From positions 359,072-423,071 of the forward strand of contig NZ_JAKNUS010000003.1 in assembly GCF_023155745.1 (NCBI RefSeq): a stretch of DNA of 64,000 nucleotides, in the 5' to 3' direction. Under the pieces are notes generated by a model. That model had not been told where the DNA came from and made no database searches. It saw nothing but the letters and a program-made list of their open reading frames with translations. Shown here one piece after another: positions 8,614-16,287 of the stretch. This stretch comes from Microbacterium kunmingense. Lineage in GTDB: Bacteria; Actinomycetota; Actinomycetes; Actinomycetales; Microbacteriaceae. The position numbers and the translations under genes were made by a program. Numbering within the stretch: position 1 is the stretch's first letter; each line of letters begins with the position of its first letter.

Positions 8614-9909
8614 TCCACGCGTCCCCTCGGCGGTCAGCACCGCCACCGCTTCGACGTGGTGCGAATGCGGGAACAGGTCGATCGCTTCGACCCGCGCGGT
8701 GTCGTAGCCGTGGTCACGGAAGGTGCGCAGGTCTCGCGCGAGGGCGACAGGGTCGCACGCGACGTAGACGACCGCTGCGGGCGCGAGCCCGGCGACGGCG
8801 TCGACGACCTCGCGGCCGGCGCCCGCGCGCGGCGGATCGAGGAGGATCGTCCCGCGCGCGAGCGCGTCCGCGTCGGAACGCGAGAGCCCCTGCGCGAAAC
8901 GGGGCAGCCAGCGGTCGACGCGCCCGGTCTCGGCCCGCGTCGCGGGCCACGCGGCGAGGTTCTCGGTCGCATGGGCGGTGGCGCGGGCGTCGGACTCGAC
9001 GCTGATCGTCCGGGTGCGGGCGCCGCCGAGGTCGCCGAGCGCCGCGGCGAAGAGGCCGACGCCCCCGTACAGGTCGAGGTGGAGCGCGTCGGGGTCGAAC
9101 GCGCCGGAGCGACGGAGGGCCTGGGTGACCGTCTCGGTGAGAGTCGCGGCGGCCAGGCGGTGGACCTGCCAGAAGCCTCCGGCGTCGACGCGGAACGCGC
9201 GACCGCCGACCCGCTCGGTCACGACCTCCCGGGTCTCGGGACTCTGGTCGGGCCCGCGACGCCCGTGCTCGGGGCGCGGGATGACGCGCACCCGGCCGTC
9301 GGCGGGCTGCACGAGGTCGACCCGCCCCTTCTGCAGCCTGCCGAGCGAGGACATCGCCTCCTCGATCTCGGGAGTCGCGAGCGGCAGCTCCGTCACGGTC
9401 ACCACCCGGTGACTGCGCACCGCGTAAGGTCCCACGGCGCCGCGGTCGTCGACATGGAGGCTCACGCGGGTGCGCCAGCGCGTGGCATCCGGGGATTCCG
9501 TTCCGGCCGAGGTCCCCGCCGACACGATGGTGACCTCGCGCTCGGCACCGCCGATGCGGCGGAGGGCGTCTTCGACCACGCGCCTCTTCAGCGCGCGCTG
9601 CGCGTCGAGGGCGATGTGGCCGAAGTCGGCGCCGCCCGGGCGATTCGCCGGCGGGGTGGCGAGATCGGCCTGCCGCCAGACGTGCGGCCTCCGGTCGGGC
9701 GAGGCCCGGGTCACCTCGACCACCTCGGCACGCCAGAACGCCTTCTTCGAGGTGTCGACGAGCCGGGCCCGCACCTCCTCGCCCGGGAGGGTGTCGGGGA
9801 CGAAGACGACCCGTCCCCGTTCCCCCTCGCCGGCGCCGTGCCGGGCGACGAACACGCCGCCGTGTGCGACGTCGTCGATGCGGAGATCGAGCTGGTCACC
9901 GACATCCAT
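8611..9909 (-). CDS. TRAM-domain class I SAM-dependent RNA uracil methyltransferase (TrmA/RlmD family)
   Basis: The 432-residue protein starts with a TRAM RNA-binding domain (about 1-60) and ends with a Rossmann methyltransferase domain (LHLDLYGGVGLFAAAL, LDPPRAGAGREV, YVACDPVALARDL). C385 in the last motif matches the catalytic cysteine that attacks uracil C6. The family usually carries an iron-sulfur cluster with a C-GGC motif before the methyltransferase domain; here the matching stretch reads PGGADFGHI, so the cluster ligands are missing, as in many actinobacterial members. The product should be a 5-methyluridine in rRNA or tRNA, but the site cannot be named from sequence. Confidence 0.9.
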   Translation of the reverse strand: MDVGDQLDLRIDDVAHGGVFVARHGAGEGERGRVVFVPDTLPGEEVRARLVDTSKKAFWRAEVVEVTRASPDRRPHVWRQADLATPPANRPGGADFGHIALDAQRALKRRVVEDALRRIGGAEREVTIVSAGTSAGTESPDATRWRTRVSLHVDDRGAVGPYAVRSHRVVTVTELPLATPEIEEAMSSLGRLQKGRVDLVQPADGRVRVIPRPEHGRRGPDQSPETREVVTERVGGRAFRVDAGGFWQVHRLAAATLTETVTQALRRSGAFDPDALHLDLYGGVGLFAAALGDLGGARTRTISVESDARATAHATENLAAWPATRAETGRVDRWLPRFAQGLSRSDADALARGTILLDPPRAGAGREVVDAVAGLAPAAVVYVACDPVALARDLRTFRDHGYDTARVEAIDLFPHSHHVEAVAVLTAEGTRG

Positions 9910-9915
9910 CCCTCA

Positions 9916-9921
9916 ACTCTA
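9916..9921 (-). promoter_or_regulatory. -10 box of the RNA methyltransferase gene, leaderless type
   Basis: TAGAGT on the minus strand lies 6 nt before the ATG at 9909. It is divergent from the maf box 27 bp away. Confidence 0.55.
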
Positions 9922-9947
9922 TGACCGACCGAACCCCGCTCCCTCGC

Positions 9948-9953
9948 TAGCGT
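9948..9953 (+). promoter_or_regulatory. -10 box of maf, leaderless type
   Basis: TAGCGT is followed by 6 nt and the ATG at 9960. Confidence 0.6.
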
Positions 9954-9959
9954 GGGGGC

Positions 9960-10610
9960 ATGCGTGTGCTCCTCGCCTCGACGTCGCCGGCCCGTCTCAT
10001 GCTGCTGCGCAGCGCCGGCATCGACCCCGAGACCCTCGCGCCCGACGTCGACGAGGAAGCGGTCATCGCCGCGGTCGAGGCCGGGGAGGGGCGCCGGCTC
10101 AGCCCGCAGGAGCACGTGCTGCTGCTGGCCCGGCGGAAGGCAGCGGATGTCGCCGCGCGCGTGGTCGCGGACGATCCGGCCTTCGACGGCGTCGTGATCG
10201 GCGGTGACTCGATGTTCGAGCTGGACGGGGTGATCCTCGGGAAGCCCTACGAACCCGACGTCGCGGTCGCCCGCTGGCGCGCGATGCGGGGGCGGACGGG
10301 GGTTCTGCACTCGGGGCACAGTGTGTTCCGCATCGCGCCGGGCGCACCGGCGCATGAGGAGCACGCCGTCGCCGAGGCCTCGGTGAGCTTCGCCGCCGAC
10401 GTCACCGACGACGAGATCGACGCCTATGTCGCCACCGGCGAACCGCTCCAGGTCGCGGGCGCCTTCACCGTCGACAGCCTCGGCGGACCCTTCATCGAGC
10501 GGGTCGAGGGCGATCCGTCGACCGTGGTCGGGATGTCGCTGTCGACCCTGAGACGCCTGATCACGCGCCACGGCATCACGTGGACCACGCTCTGGCAGTC
10601 CCCCGCATGA
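9960..10610 (+). CDS. maf: Maf family nucleoside triphosphate pyrophosphatase
   Basis: Maf proteins hydrolyse non-canonical or excess nucleoside triphosphates (dTTP/UTP or m7GTP types) to the monophosphate and pyrophosphate, and are linked to septum control. The 216 residues include LLASTSPARLMLLRSAGI (the phosphate-binding S-R motif), the KAADVAARV region, GGDSMFELDGVILGKP with the catalytic aspartate, and IDAYVATGEPLQVAGAF near the C-terminus. The exact substrate cannot be assigned. It stands just upstream of accA, as is common in actinobacteria, with its own leaderless start. Confidence 0.92.
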   Translation: MRVLLASTSPARLMLLRSAGIDPETLAPDVDEEAVIAAVEAGEGRRLSPQEHVLLLARRKAADVAARVVADDPAFDGVVIGGDSMFELDGVILGKPYEPDVAVARWRAMRGRTGVLHSGHSVFRIAPGAPAHEEHAVAEASVSFAADVTDDEIDAYVATGEPLQVAGAFTVDSLGGPFIERVEGDPSTVVGMSLSTLRRLITRHGITWTTLWQSPA

Positions 10611-10689
10611 TCGCCCCCTTGTCGTAGGACGCCCACGTTTCTCGCCGGTTCTTGTACGAACCAGTCAAATGACCGACCATCCGCGTCGG

Positions 10690-10695
10690 TAGGCT
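10690..10695 (+). promoter_or_regulatory. -10 box of accA, leaderless type
   Basis: TAGGCT is followed by 7 nt and the ATG at 10703. Confidence 0.6.
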
Positions 10696-10702
10696 GGCCA
10701 CC

Positions 10703-12469
10703 ATGCCTCGAATCGCCAAGGTGCTCATCGCAAACCGCGGCGAGATCGCCGTCCGCGTCATCCGTGCCGCCCGCGACGCCGGGAAGGCCTCCGTCGCCGT
10801 CTACGCCGACCAGGACCGCGACGCCCTGCACGCCCGCCTCGCCGACGAGGCGTACGCCCTCGAAGGCGCCACGAGCGCCGAGACGTACCTGTCGATCGAC
10901 AAGATCCTCTCCGTGGCCCGCCGCTCCGGCGCGGACGCGGTGCACCCCGGCTACGGGTTCCTCGCCGAGAACGCCGACTTCGCCCGCGCGGTCATCGGCG
11001 CGGGCCTGGTGTGGATCGGCCCGTCGCCCGAAGCCATCGAGGCGCTCGGCGACAAGGTGACCGCCCGCGCCGTCGCCGAGAAGGTCGGCGCTCCCCTGGC
11101 GCCGGGAACGCCGGGGCCGGTCGCCGGCGCCGACGACGTCGTCGCCTTCGCCGAGTCGGTCGGGCTTCCGATCGCGATCAAGGCGGCCTACGGCGGCGGC
11201 GGGCGGGGCCTGAAGGTCGCGCGGACGCTCCACGAGGTGCCCGAGATGTTCGAGTCGGCGACCCGCGAGGCGATCGCGGCCTTCGGACGCGGCGAATGCT
11301 TCGTGGAGAAGTACCTCGACAAGCCGCGGCACGTCGAGACGCAGTGCCTGGCCGACAGCGCCGGCAACGTCGTGGTGGTCTCCACCCGTGACTGCTCGCT
11401 CCAGCGCCGCCACCAGAAGCTCGTCGAGGAGGCGCCGGCACCGTTCCTCACCGACGAGCAGAACCGCATCCTCTACGACGCCTCCAAGGCGATCCTCCGA
11501 GAGGTCGGGTACCTCGGCGCGGGCACGTGCGAGTTCCTCATCGGCGCCGACGGCACGATCTCGTTCCTCGAGGTCAACACCCGCCTGCAGGTGGAGCACC
11601 CCGTCTCGGAGGAGGTGACCGGGCTCGACCTCGTGCGCGAGCAGTTCCGCCTCGCCGAGGGCGAGGAGCTCGGCTACGACGACCCGGCGCCGGTCGGACA
11701 CTCGATCGAGTTCCGCATCAACGGCGAAGACCCCGGGCGCGGCTTCCTCCCCCAGCCGGGCCCCATCCACGTGTTCAAGACCTTCGGCGGACCGGGCCTG
11801 CGCCTGGACTCCGGCGTCACCGCCGGCGACAGCGTCTCCGGCGCGTTCGACTCGCTGCTGGCGAAGATCATCGTCACCGGCCGCGACCGCGCCGAGGCGC
11901 TCGAGCGCGCGCGGCGGGCTCTCGACGAGTTCGAGGTGGCGGGCCTTCCCACGGTGCTGCCCTTCCATCGCAAGGTGGTCCGCGACCCCGCCTTCACCGC
12001 CGAGGACGGCGTGTTCGGCGTGTACACGCGGTGGATCGAGACGGAATTCGACAACGACATCCCGCCGTGGGACGGCGAGCTCGACGCCCCGGCTCCCGGC
12101 GAGGGGCGCCACACCGTCGTCGTCGAGGTGAGCGGCAAACGTCTCGAGGTGAGCCTCCCCGACCGGGTCGCCACCACGTCGCACACCGCCGGCCGGCCCG
12201 CCGCGGTGCCGCCCTCGCGACGCTCCCACACCGCCTCGGCGGTCGCGGGCGCGTCGGGTGACGCGGTGAAGGCGCCGATGCAGGCGACGATCGTCAAGGT
12301 CGCCGTGGCGGAGGGGCAGCAGGTCGTCAAAGGAGACCTCGTCGTGGTGCTGGAGGCCATGAAGATGGAGCAGCCCATCCAGGCCCACAAGGACGGCACC
12401 GTCGGCGCCATCAACGCCGACCCGGGCACGACGGTCTCCGCCGGGCACCAGCTGCTGACGATCGCGTAG
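10703..12469 (+). CDS. accA: Acyl-CoA carboxylase alpha subunit (biotin carboxylase plus biotin carboxyl carrier)
   Basis: This subunit carboxylates its own biotin with ATP and bicarbonate and hands the carboxyl to the AccD-type transferase. The 588 residues contain the biotin carboxylase N-domain ([20 protein letters not shown]), the ATP-grasp domain ([44 protein letters not shown]) and the C-domain ([18 protein letters not shown]). A linker (about 460-515) leads to a C-terminal biotinyl domain with EAMKMEQP; the biotinylated lysine is K554. It is the AccA3/PccA type of actinobacteria. Its likely partners are AccD and AccE at 3.5-5.4 kb, and BirA at 1.2 kb should modify it. Confidence 0.97.
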   Translation: MPRIAKVLIANRGEIAVRVIRAARDAGKASVAVYADQDRDALHARLADEAYALEGATSAETYLSIDKILSVARRSGADAVHPGYGFLAENADFARAVIGAGLVWIGPSPEAIEALGDKVTARAVAEKVGAPLAPGTPGPVAGADDVVAFAESVGLPIAIKAAYGGGGRGLKVARTLHEVPEMFESATREAIAAFGRGECFVEKYLDKPRHVETQCLADSAGNVVVVSTRDCSLQRRHQKLVEEAPAPFLTDEQNRILYDASKAILREVGYLGAGTCEFLIGADGTISFLEVNTRLQVEHPVSEEVTGLDLVREQFRLAEGEELGYDDPAPVGHSIEFRINGEDPGRGFLPQPGPIHVFKTFGGPGLRLDSGVTAGDSVSGAFDSLLAKIIVTGRDRAEALERARRALDEFEVAGLPTVLPFHRKVVRDPAFTAEDGVFGVYTRWIETEFDNDIPPWDGELDAPAPGEGRHTVVVEVSGKRLEVSLPDRVATTSHTAGRPAAVPPSRRSHTASAVAGASGDAVKAPMQATIVKVAVAEGQQVVKGDLVVVLEAMKMEQPIQAHKDGTVGAINADPGTTVSAGHQLLTIA

Positions 12470-12536
12470 CGCCGCCCCCGCGCGGGCCGCCGCGCCGCGG
12501 CATCCCTCCCCACCCCGCCCGACAGCGCGCGCGTTC

Positions 12537-12595
12537 GGGGCGCCTTTCGTCGTTCGGGGCGCGACGATCGCGCCCCGAACGGAAATGGGTGCCCC
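12537..12595. repeat. 59-bp palindromic element, family B, solo copy
   Basis: It has exactly the same 59-bp length and layout as the two elements that flank the DUF559 gene at 20216: outer GGGGCG and GCCCC ends and an inner GTTCGGGGCGCG / CGCGCCCCGAAC palindrome. No DUF559 gene is nearby. It lies in the 171-bp gap after accA, between that gene and the minus-strand hydrolase, where it could also serve as a terminator. Confidence 0.8.
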
Positions 12596-12640
12596 GAGCA
12601 CCCGGGATCGACGCGCGCGGCCGGCGCGCGGTGTGACCCG

Positions 12641-13762
12641 CTACGTGGCGCGCAGCTTCGCGAGGAAGGCAGCGGTGCGCTCGAACGCCACGTCTCCCTC
12701 GGGCACCTGGACGTCGGGGAAGAAGTAGAACCCGTGCGGCATCCCCTCGGGGAAGTAGCCGTCGACCGTGACGCCCTCGGCGGCGAGCGCCTCGGCGAAC
12801 GCCTTCGCGGAATCGACGATCGGGTCATGGGTCCCGGTGGCGAGGAAGGTCGGCGGGTAGCCGGCGAGATCGCCGTAGATGGGGCTCGCGAGCGGGTCGG
12901 TCCAGGGCGTCGTCGGCAGATAGGCCCCCCGGATGAACCCGAAGAACGCGCTGTCGTAGACGATCCCCCGCGGCGCCTGCGCCTGGAAGGACGGCCACCT
13001 CTCCTGCGCGAAGTCGACGAACGCGCCGTACATCAGCACCGCGTCGGGGGCGGCGAGCCCGCGCTCGCGCGTGAGGAGAGGCAGTGCCGCGGCGAAGTTC
13101 GACCCGGCCGAGTCGCCCGCGACGGCCACCCACCCCGGGTCGCCGCCGAGCCGGTGCGCGTCGGTGCGGAGCCACGCGTACAGGTCGGCGACATCCTCGA
13201 GCGGGGTCGGGAAGGGGTACTCCGGCGCGAGCCGGTAGTTGGCCGAGACCACGATCACCCCGTTGTCCTTCGCGAGGCGCCGGGTGATGTAGTCGGTGTC
13301 GGCAGCCGATCCGACGGTGAACCCGCCGCCGTGGACATACAGGATGACGCCGAGCGCGTCGCCGGGGGCGACACCCTGCGGGCGGTAGACGAGGGCGGAG
13401 GCGACGCCGTCGCGCACGGGCAGGTACACCGTGTCGACATCGACGTCGGGCACCGCCTCGGCGCCGGTGGGCGGCACGAGGGCAGGGTCGGGCTTGACGC
13501 GGTCCTGACCGATGTAGCCCGTGCGCACCGGGAGAATCATCATGTCGCGCAGCGCCACGGGTTGACGGTTGTTGGCGATCACCCGGTAGGAGGGCATCGC
13601 CGGATCATTCGGCTCGATGTAACTCAGCCCGTCGATCTCGCGGACGACCGTCACATCGACCTGGCCGTCGGGTACCGACAGCAGGGAGGGATCGATCGGA
13701 CCGGATGCTGCGGGGGCGGCGTCGGCGCTCGACATCGAGCGCGCCGCGGGATTGATCGGCAC
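12641..13762 (-). CDS. Alpha/beta hydrolase, hormone-sensitive lipase-like esterase
   Basis: The 373-residue enzyme should hydrolyse short-chain esters. It has the oxyanion motif YVHGGGFTVGSA, the nucleophile elbow VAGDSAGSNFA, the acid region ATGTHDPIVDSA and the catalytic histidine in GMPHGFYFF, all in the order expected for the HSL/GDXG family. About 100 residues precede the hydrolase core, longer than in the shortest members. There is no clear signal peptide, so it is probably cytoplasmic. The GTG at 13762 is 6 nt behind TAGACT and is preferred over the ATG at 13735. Confidence 0.88.
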   Translation of the reverse strand: MPINPAARSMSSADAAPAASGPIDPSLLSVPDGQVDVTVVREIDGLSYIEPNDPAMPSYRVIANNRQPVALRDMMILPVRTGYIGQDRVKPDPALVPPTGAEAVPDVDVDTVYLPVRDGVASALVYRPQGVAPGDALGVILYVHGGGFTVGSAADTDYITRRLAKDNGVIVVSANYRLAPEYPFPTPLEDVADLYAWLRTDAHRLGGDPGWVAVAGDSAGSNFAAALPLLTRERGLAAPDAVLMYGAFVDFAQERWPSFQAQAPRGIVYDSAFFGFIRGAYLPTTPWTDPLASPIYGDLAGYPPTFLATGTHDPIVDSAKAFAEALAAEGVTVDGYFPEGMPHGFYFFPDVQVPEGDVAFERTAAFLAKLRAT

Positions 13763-13768
13763 GGGGGC

Positions 13769-13774
13769 AGTCTA
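13769..13774 (-). promoter_or_regulatory. -10 box of the esterase gene, leaderless type
   Basis: TAGACT on the minus strand lies 6 nt before the GTG at 13762. Confidence 0.55.
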
Positions 13775-13789
13775 GGGGTCGCCCCCACC

Positions 13790-13911
13790 GCTCGTTGAGC
13801 GCGGAGCGCGGTGCGTTTCGACTCGCTGCGCTCGCTCAACGACCGGGTCGACGCACCCCCCCCGGTCGTTGAGCGAGGAGCGCAGCGACGAGACGAAACG
13901 CTCGCCGGGCG
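13790..13911. repeat. CGTTGAGCG-type intergenic palindromic repeats
   Basis: The first unit (about 13790-13845) runs from CTCGTTGAGCG to CGCTCGCTCAACG, a palindrome with a GTTTCGACTCG centre. The second (about 13872-13911) repeats GGTCGTTGAGCGAGGAGCG and ends in GACGAAACG. From memory, such repeats with a TTTCGACTCGCTGCGCTCGC core are common between genes in Microbacteriaceae. Here they fill the gap between lpdA and the esterase gene. Confidence 0.75.
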
Positions 13912-13917
13912 AGCGGG

Positions 13918-15372
13918 TCAGACCTGCGCGGCGTCCATCGGACGGTCGACGATGTGCATCGCGCGCGCGGCGTCGGTGATGCTCCCCGAGAGCGACGGGT
14001 AGACCGCGAACACCCGCGACACCTGGTCGACCGTGAGCCGGCGCTCCACGGCGATCGCGATCGGATAGATCAGCTCCGAGGCACGCGGGGCGACGATGAC
14101 CCCGCCGATGACGGTGCCGCTCCCGCGGCGGGCGATCAGCTTGACGAAGCCGTCACGCACGCCCATCATCTTCGCCCGCGGGTTGGCCGAGAGGGGGAGC
14201 TTCAGCACGAGTCCGTCGGCGTCGCCGGAGGTGACATCCTTCTCCTGGAATCCGACCGTGGCGATCTCGGGAGCGGTGAAGATGTTCGAGGTGATGCGGC
14301 GCTGCTCGAGCGGGATGACGACGTCGCCGAGCGCGTGGAACACGGCGGTGCGGCCCTGCATCGAGGCGACCGAGGCGAGCGGCACGAAGGTGGTGCAGTC
14401 TCCCGCCGCGTAGATGTTCGGCACGCTCGTACGCGCGACCCGGTTGACCTGGATGTGGCCGGAGTCGGTCATCTGCACGCCGGCCTGCTCGAGGCCGATG
14501 CCGGCGGTGTTGGGGATGGCGCCCACCGCCATGAGGCAGTGACTCCCCTCCACGACACGGCCGTCGCCGAGGGTCACGCGGACTCCGTCGCCGGTGTTCT
14601 CGACACTCTCGGCACGGCAGCGCGACAGCACCGTCATCCCGCCGCGCTTGAACACCTTCTCCAGCACGGCCGCGGCGTCGGCATCCTCCCCGGGAAGCAC
14701 CTGGTCGCGGCTGGAGATGAGCGTGACCTCGGCGCCGAGGTTCATGTAGGCCGAGGCGAATTCGGCCCCGGTGACCCCCGACCCCACGACGATGAGGTGG
14801 GACGGGAGGGCGTTCATGCTGTAGAGCTGCGTCCACGTGAGGATGCGCTGCCCGTCGGGCTTGGCGCTCGGGAGCTGACGGGGTGAGGCGCCGACCGAGA
14901 CGACCAGGGTGTCGGCCTCGACCCGGTCGAAGTCGGTGCCGCCGATGTCGGTGGAGACGATGACCTCGTTGCGCCCCTCGAGGCGTCCGTGACCGGAGAT
15001 GATGCGCACCCCCGCCTCGACGAGCGAAGCGCGCATGTCGTCGGACTGCTGACGGGCGAGGGACAGCACCCGCTTGTTCACCGCCGCGAGATTGATGGCG
15101 ATCTCGGGCTTCAGGGGCTTGCCGCTCTCGCCCCGCGCGAACAGCTGCACGCCCAGGTCGCCCGCCTCCGAGATCGCCACGGCGGCGTCGGCGGTGGCGA
15201 TGAGGGTCTTGGAGGGGACGACGTCGGTGATGACGGCCGACCCACCGACGCCCGCGCGCTCGACGAGGGTCACCTCGGCGCCCAGCTGTGCGGCGGCCAG
15301 CGCCGCCTCGTACCCGCCGGGACCGCCGCCCAGGATCGCCACGCTCTGGGTCCGCTCGAAGCTCAACGACAT
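13918..15372 (-). CDS. lpdA: NAD(P)H-quinone dehydrogenase, LpdA type (flavoprotein)
   Basis: The 484-residue flavoprotein has the FAD motif VAILGGGPGGYEAALAA, an NAD(P)-binding GSGVTGAEFASAY and the second FAD motif NIYAAGDCT. In classical dihydrolipoamide dehydrogenases the redox pair sits in GGTCLNVGCIPSK; here the stretch is GGSAVITDVVPSK, so the two cysteines are A46 and V51. The C-terminus also lacks the usual His-x4-Glu pair. This matches the mycobacterial LpdA (Rv3303c) type, an NAD(P)H:quinone reductase rather than a dihydrolipoamide dehydrogenase. The ATG at 15372 follows GGAG; the longer open frame upstream is antisense to punA. Confidence 0.9.
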   Translation of the reverse strand: MSLSFERTQSVAILGGGPGGYEAALAAAQLGAEVTLVERAGVGGSAVITDVVPSKTLIATADAAVAISEAGDLGVQLFARGESGKPLKPEIAINLAAVNKRVLSLARQQSDDMRASLVEAGVRIISGHGRLEGRNEVIVSTDIGGTDFDRVEADTLVVSVGASPRQLPSAKPDGQRILTWTQLYSMNALPSHLIVVGSGVTGAEFASAYMNLGAEVTLISSRDQVLPGEDADAAAVLEKVFKRGGMTVLSRCRAESVENTGDGVRVTLGDGRVVEGSHCLMAVGAIPNTAGIGLEQAGVQMTDSGHIQVNRVARTSVPNIYAAGDCTTFVPLASVASMQGRTAVFHALGDVVIPLEQRRITSNIFTAPEIATVGFQEKDVTSGDADGLVLKLPLSANPRAKMMGVRDGFVKLIARRGSGTVIGGVIVAPRASELIYPIAIAVERRLTVDQVSRVFAVYPSLSGSITDAARAMHIVDRPMDAAQV

Positions 15373-15441
15373 GTCTCCATTCAAACAGTCGCGGGGCCCC
15401 GCCCGGGGGCGGTGCGGTGGCAGGGTGTCGGATCTGGTCCG

Positions 15442-15447
15442 TATCGT
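15442..15447 (+). promoter_or_regulatory. -10 box of punA, leaderless type
   Basis: TATCGT is followed by 6 nt and the ATG at 15454. Confidence 0.6.
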
Positions 15448-15453
15448 GATCTC

Positions 15454-16287
15454 ATGCATCATCCCCGCACTCATCCGCTCGACGACCCGAACGCCGATCC
15501 GTTCGCCGTCGCCGCACAGGCGGCCGACGACATCGCCCGCCTCACCGGCGTGGACCACCACGACATCGCCCTCACCCTCGGCAGCGGCTGGGGGAAGGCG
15601 GCAGATCTCCTCGGCGAGACCGTCGCGACGATCCCCGCGACCGAGGTGACCGGGTTCAGCCGCCCGGCGCTGGAGGGTCATGTGGGCACGATCCGCAGCA
15701 TCCTCACCCCCGCCGGCCGACGGGTGCTCGTCATCGGGGCCCGCACCCACTTCTACGAGGGTCACGGGGTGCGCCGCGTCGTCCACAGCGTCCGCACCGC
15801 GGCGGCGACCGGAGCCCGCATCATGGTGCTCACCAACGGTGCCGGCGGGATCCGTCGCAGCTGGCGCCCGGGCCAGCCCGTGCTGATCAGCGACCACATC
15901 AACCTCACGGCGGCCTCCCCGCTCGAGGGTGCGACCTTCATCGACCTGACCGATCTGTACTCCGCGCGCCTGCGCGAGATCGCGCGCTCGGTCGACCCGA
16001 CGCTCGACGAGGGCGTGTACTGCCAGTTCCGAGGCCCTCACTACGAGACCCCGGCCGAGGTCCGGATGGCCGAGCGCATCGGCGGCGACATCGTGGGCAT
16101 GTCCACCGCCCTCGAGGCGATCGCCGCCCGCCAGGCCGGCATGGAGATCCTGGGCTTCTCGCTCATCACCAATCTCGCCGCCGGCATCCAGACGACGCCG
16201 CTCAGCCACGAGGAGGTGCTCGAGGCCGGGCGCGAGGCCGAGCCGGTGATCTCGTCCCTCCTCGCGCGGGTGGTGGAGAAGCTGTGA
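15454..16287 (+). CDS. punA: Purine nucleoside phosphorylase
   Basis: The enzyme splits purine nucleosides with phosphate to the free base and (deoxy)ribose-1-phosphate. The 277 residues carry the trimeric-PNP motifs LTLGSGWGKAADLL, VIGARTHFYEGHG, LTNGAGGI, QFRGPHYETPAEVRM and MSTALEAIAARQAGMEILGFSLITNLAAGI. The ATG at 15454 sits behind a leaderless promoter; the longer frame upstream is antisense to lpdA. It overlaps the phosphomutase gene by 4 nt (GTGA), which fits a path from nucleoside to ribose-1-phosphate to ribose-5-phosphate. Confidence 0.95.
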   Translation: MHHPRTHPLDDPNADPFAVAAQAADDIARLTGVDHHDIALTLGSGWGKAADLLGETVATIPATEVTGFSRPALEGHVGTIRSILTPAGRRVLVIGARTHFYEGHGVRRVVHSVRTAAATGARIMVLTNGAGGIRRSWRPGQPVLISDHINLTAASPLEGATFIDLTDLYSARLREIARSVDPTLDEGVYCQFRGPHYETPAEVRMAERIGGDIVGMSTALEAIAARQAGMEILGFSLITNLAAGIQTTPLSHEEVLEAGREAEPVISSLLARVVEKL

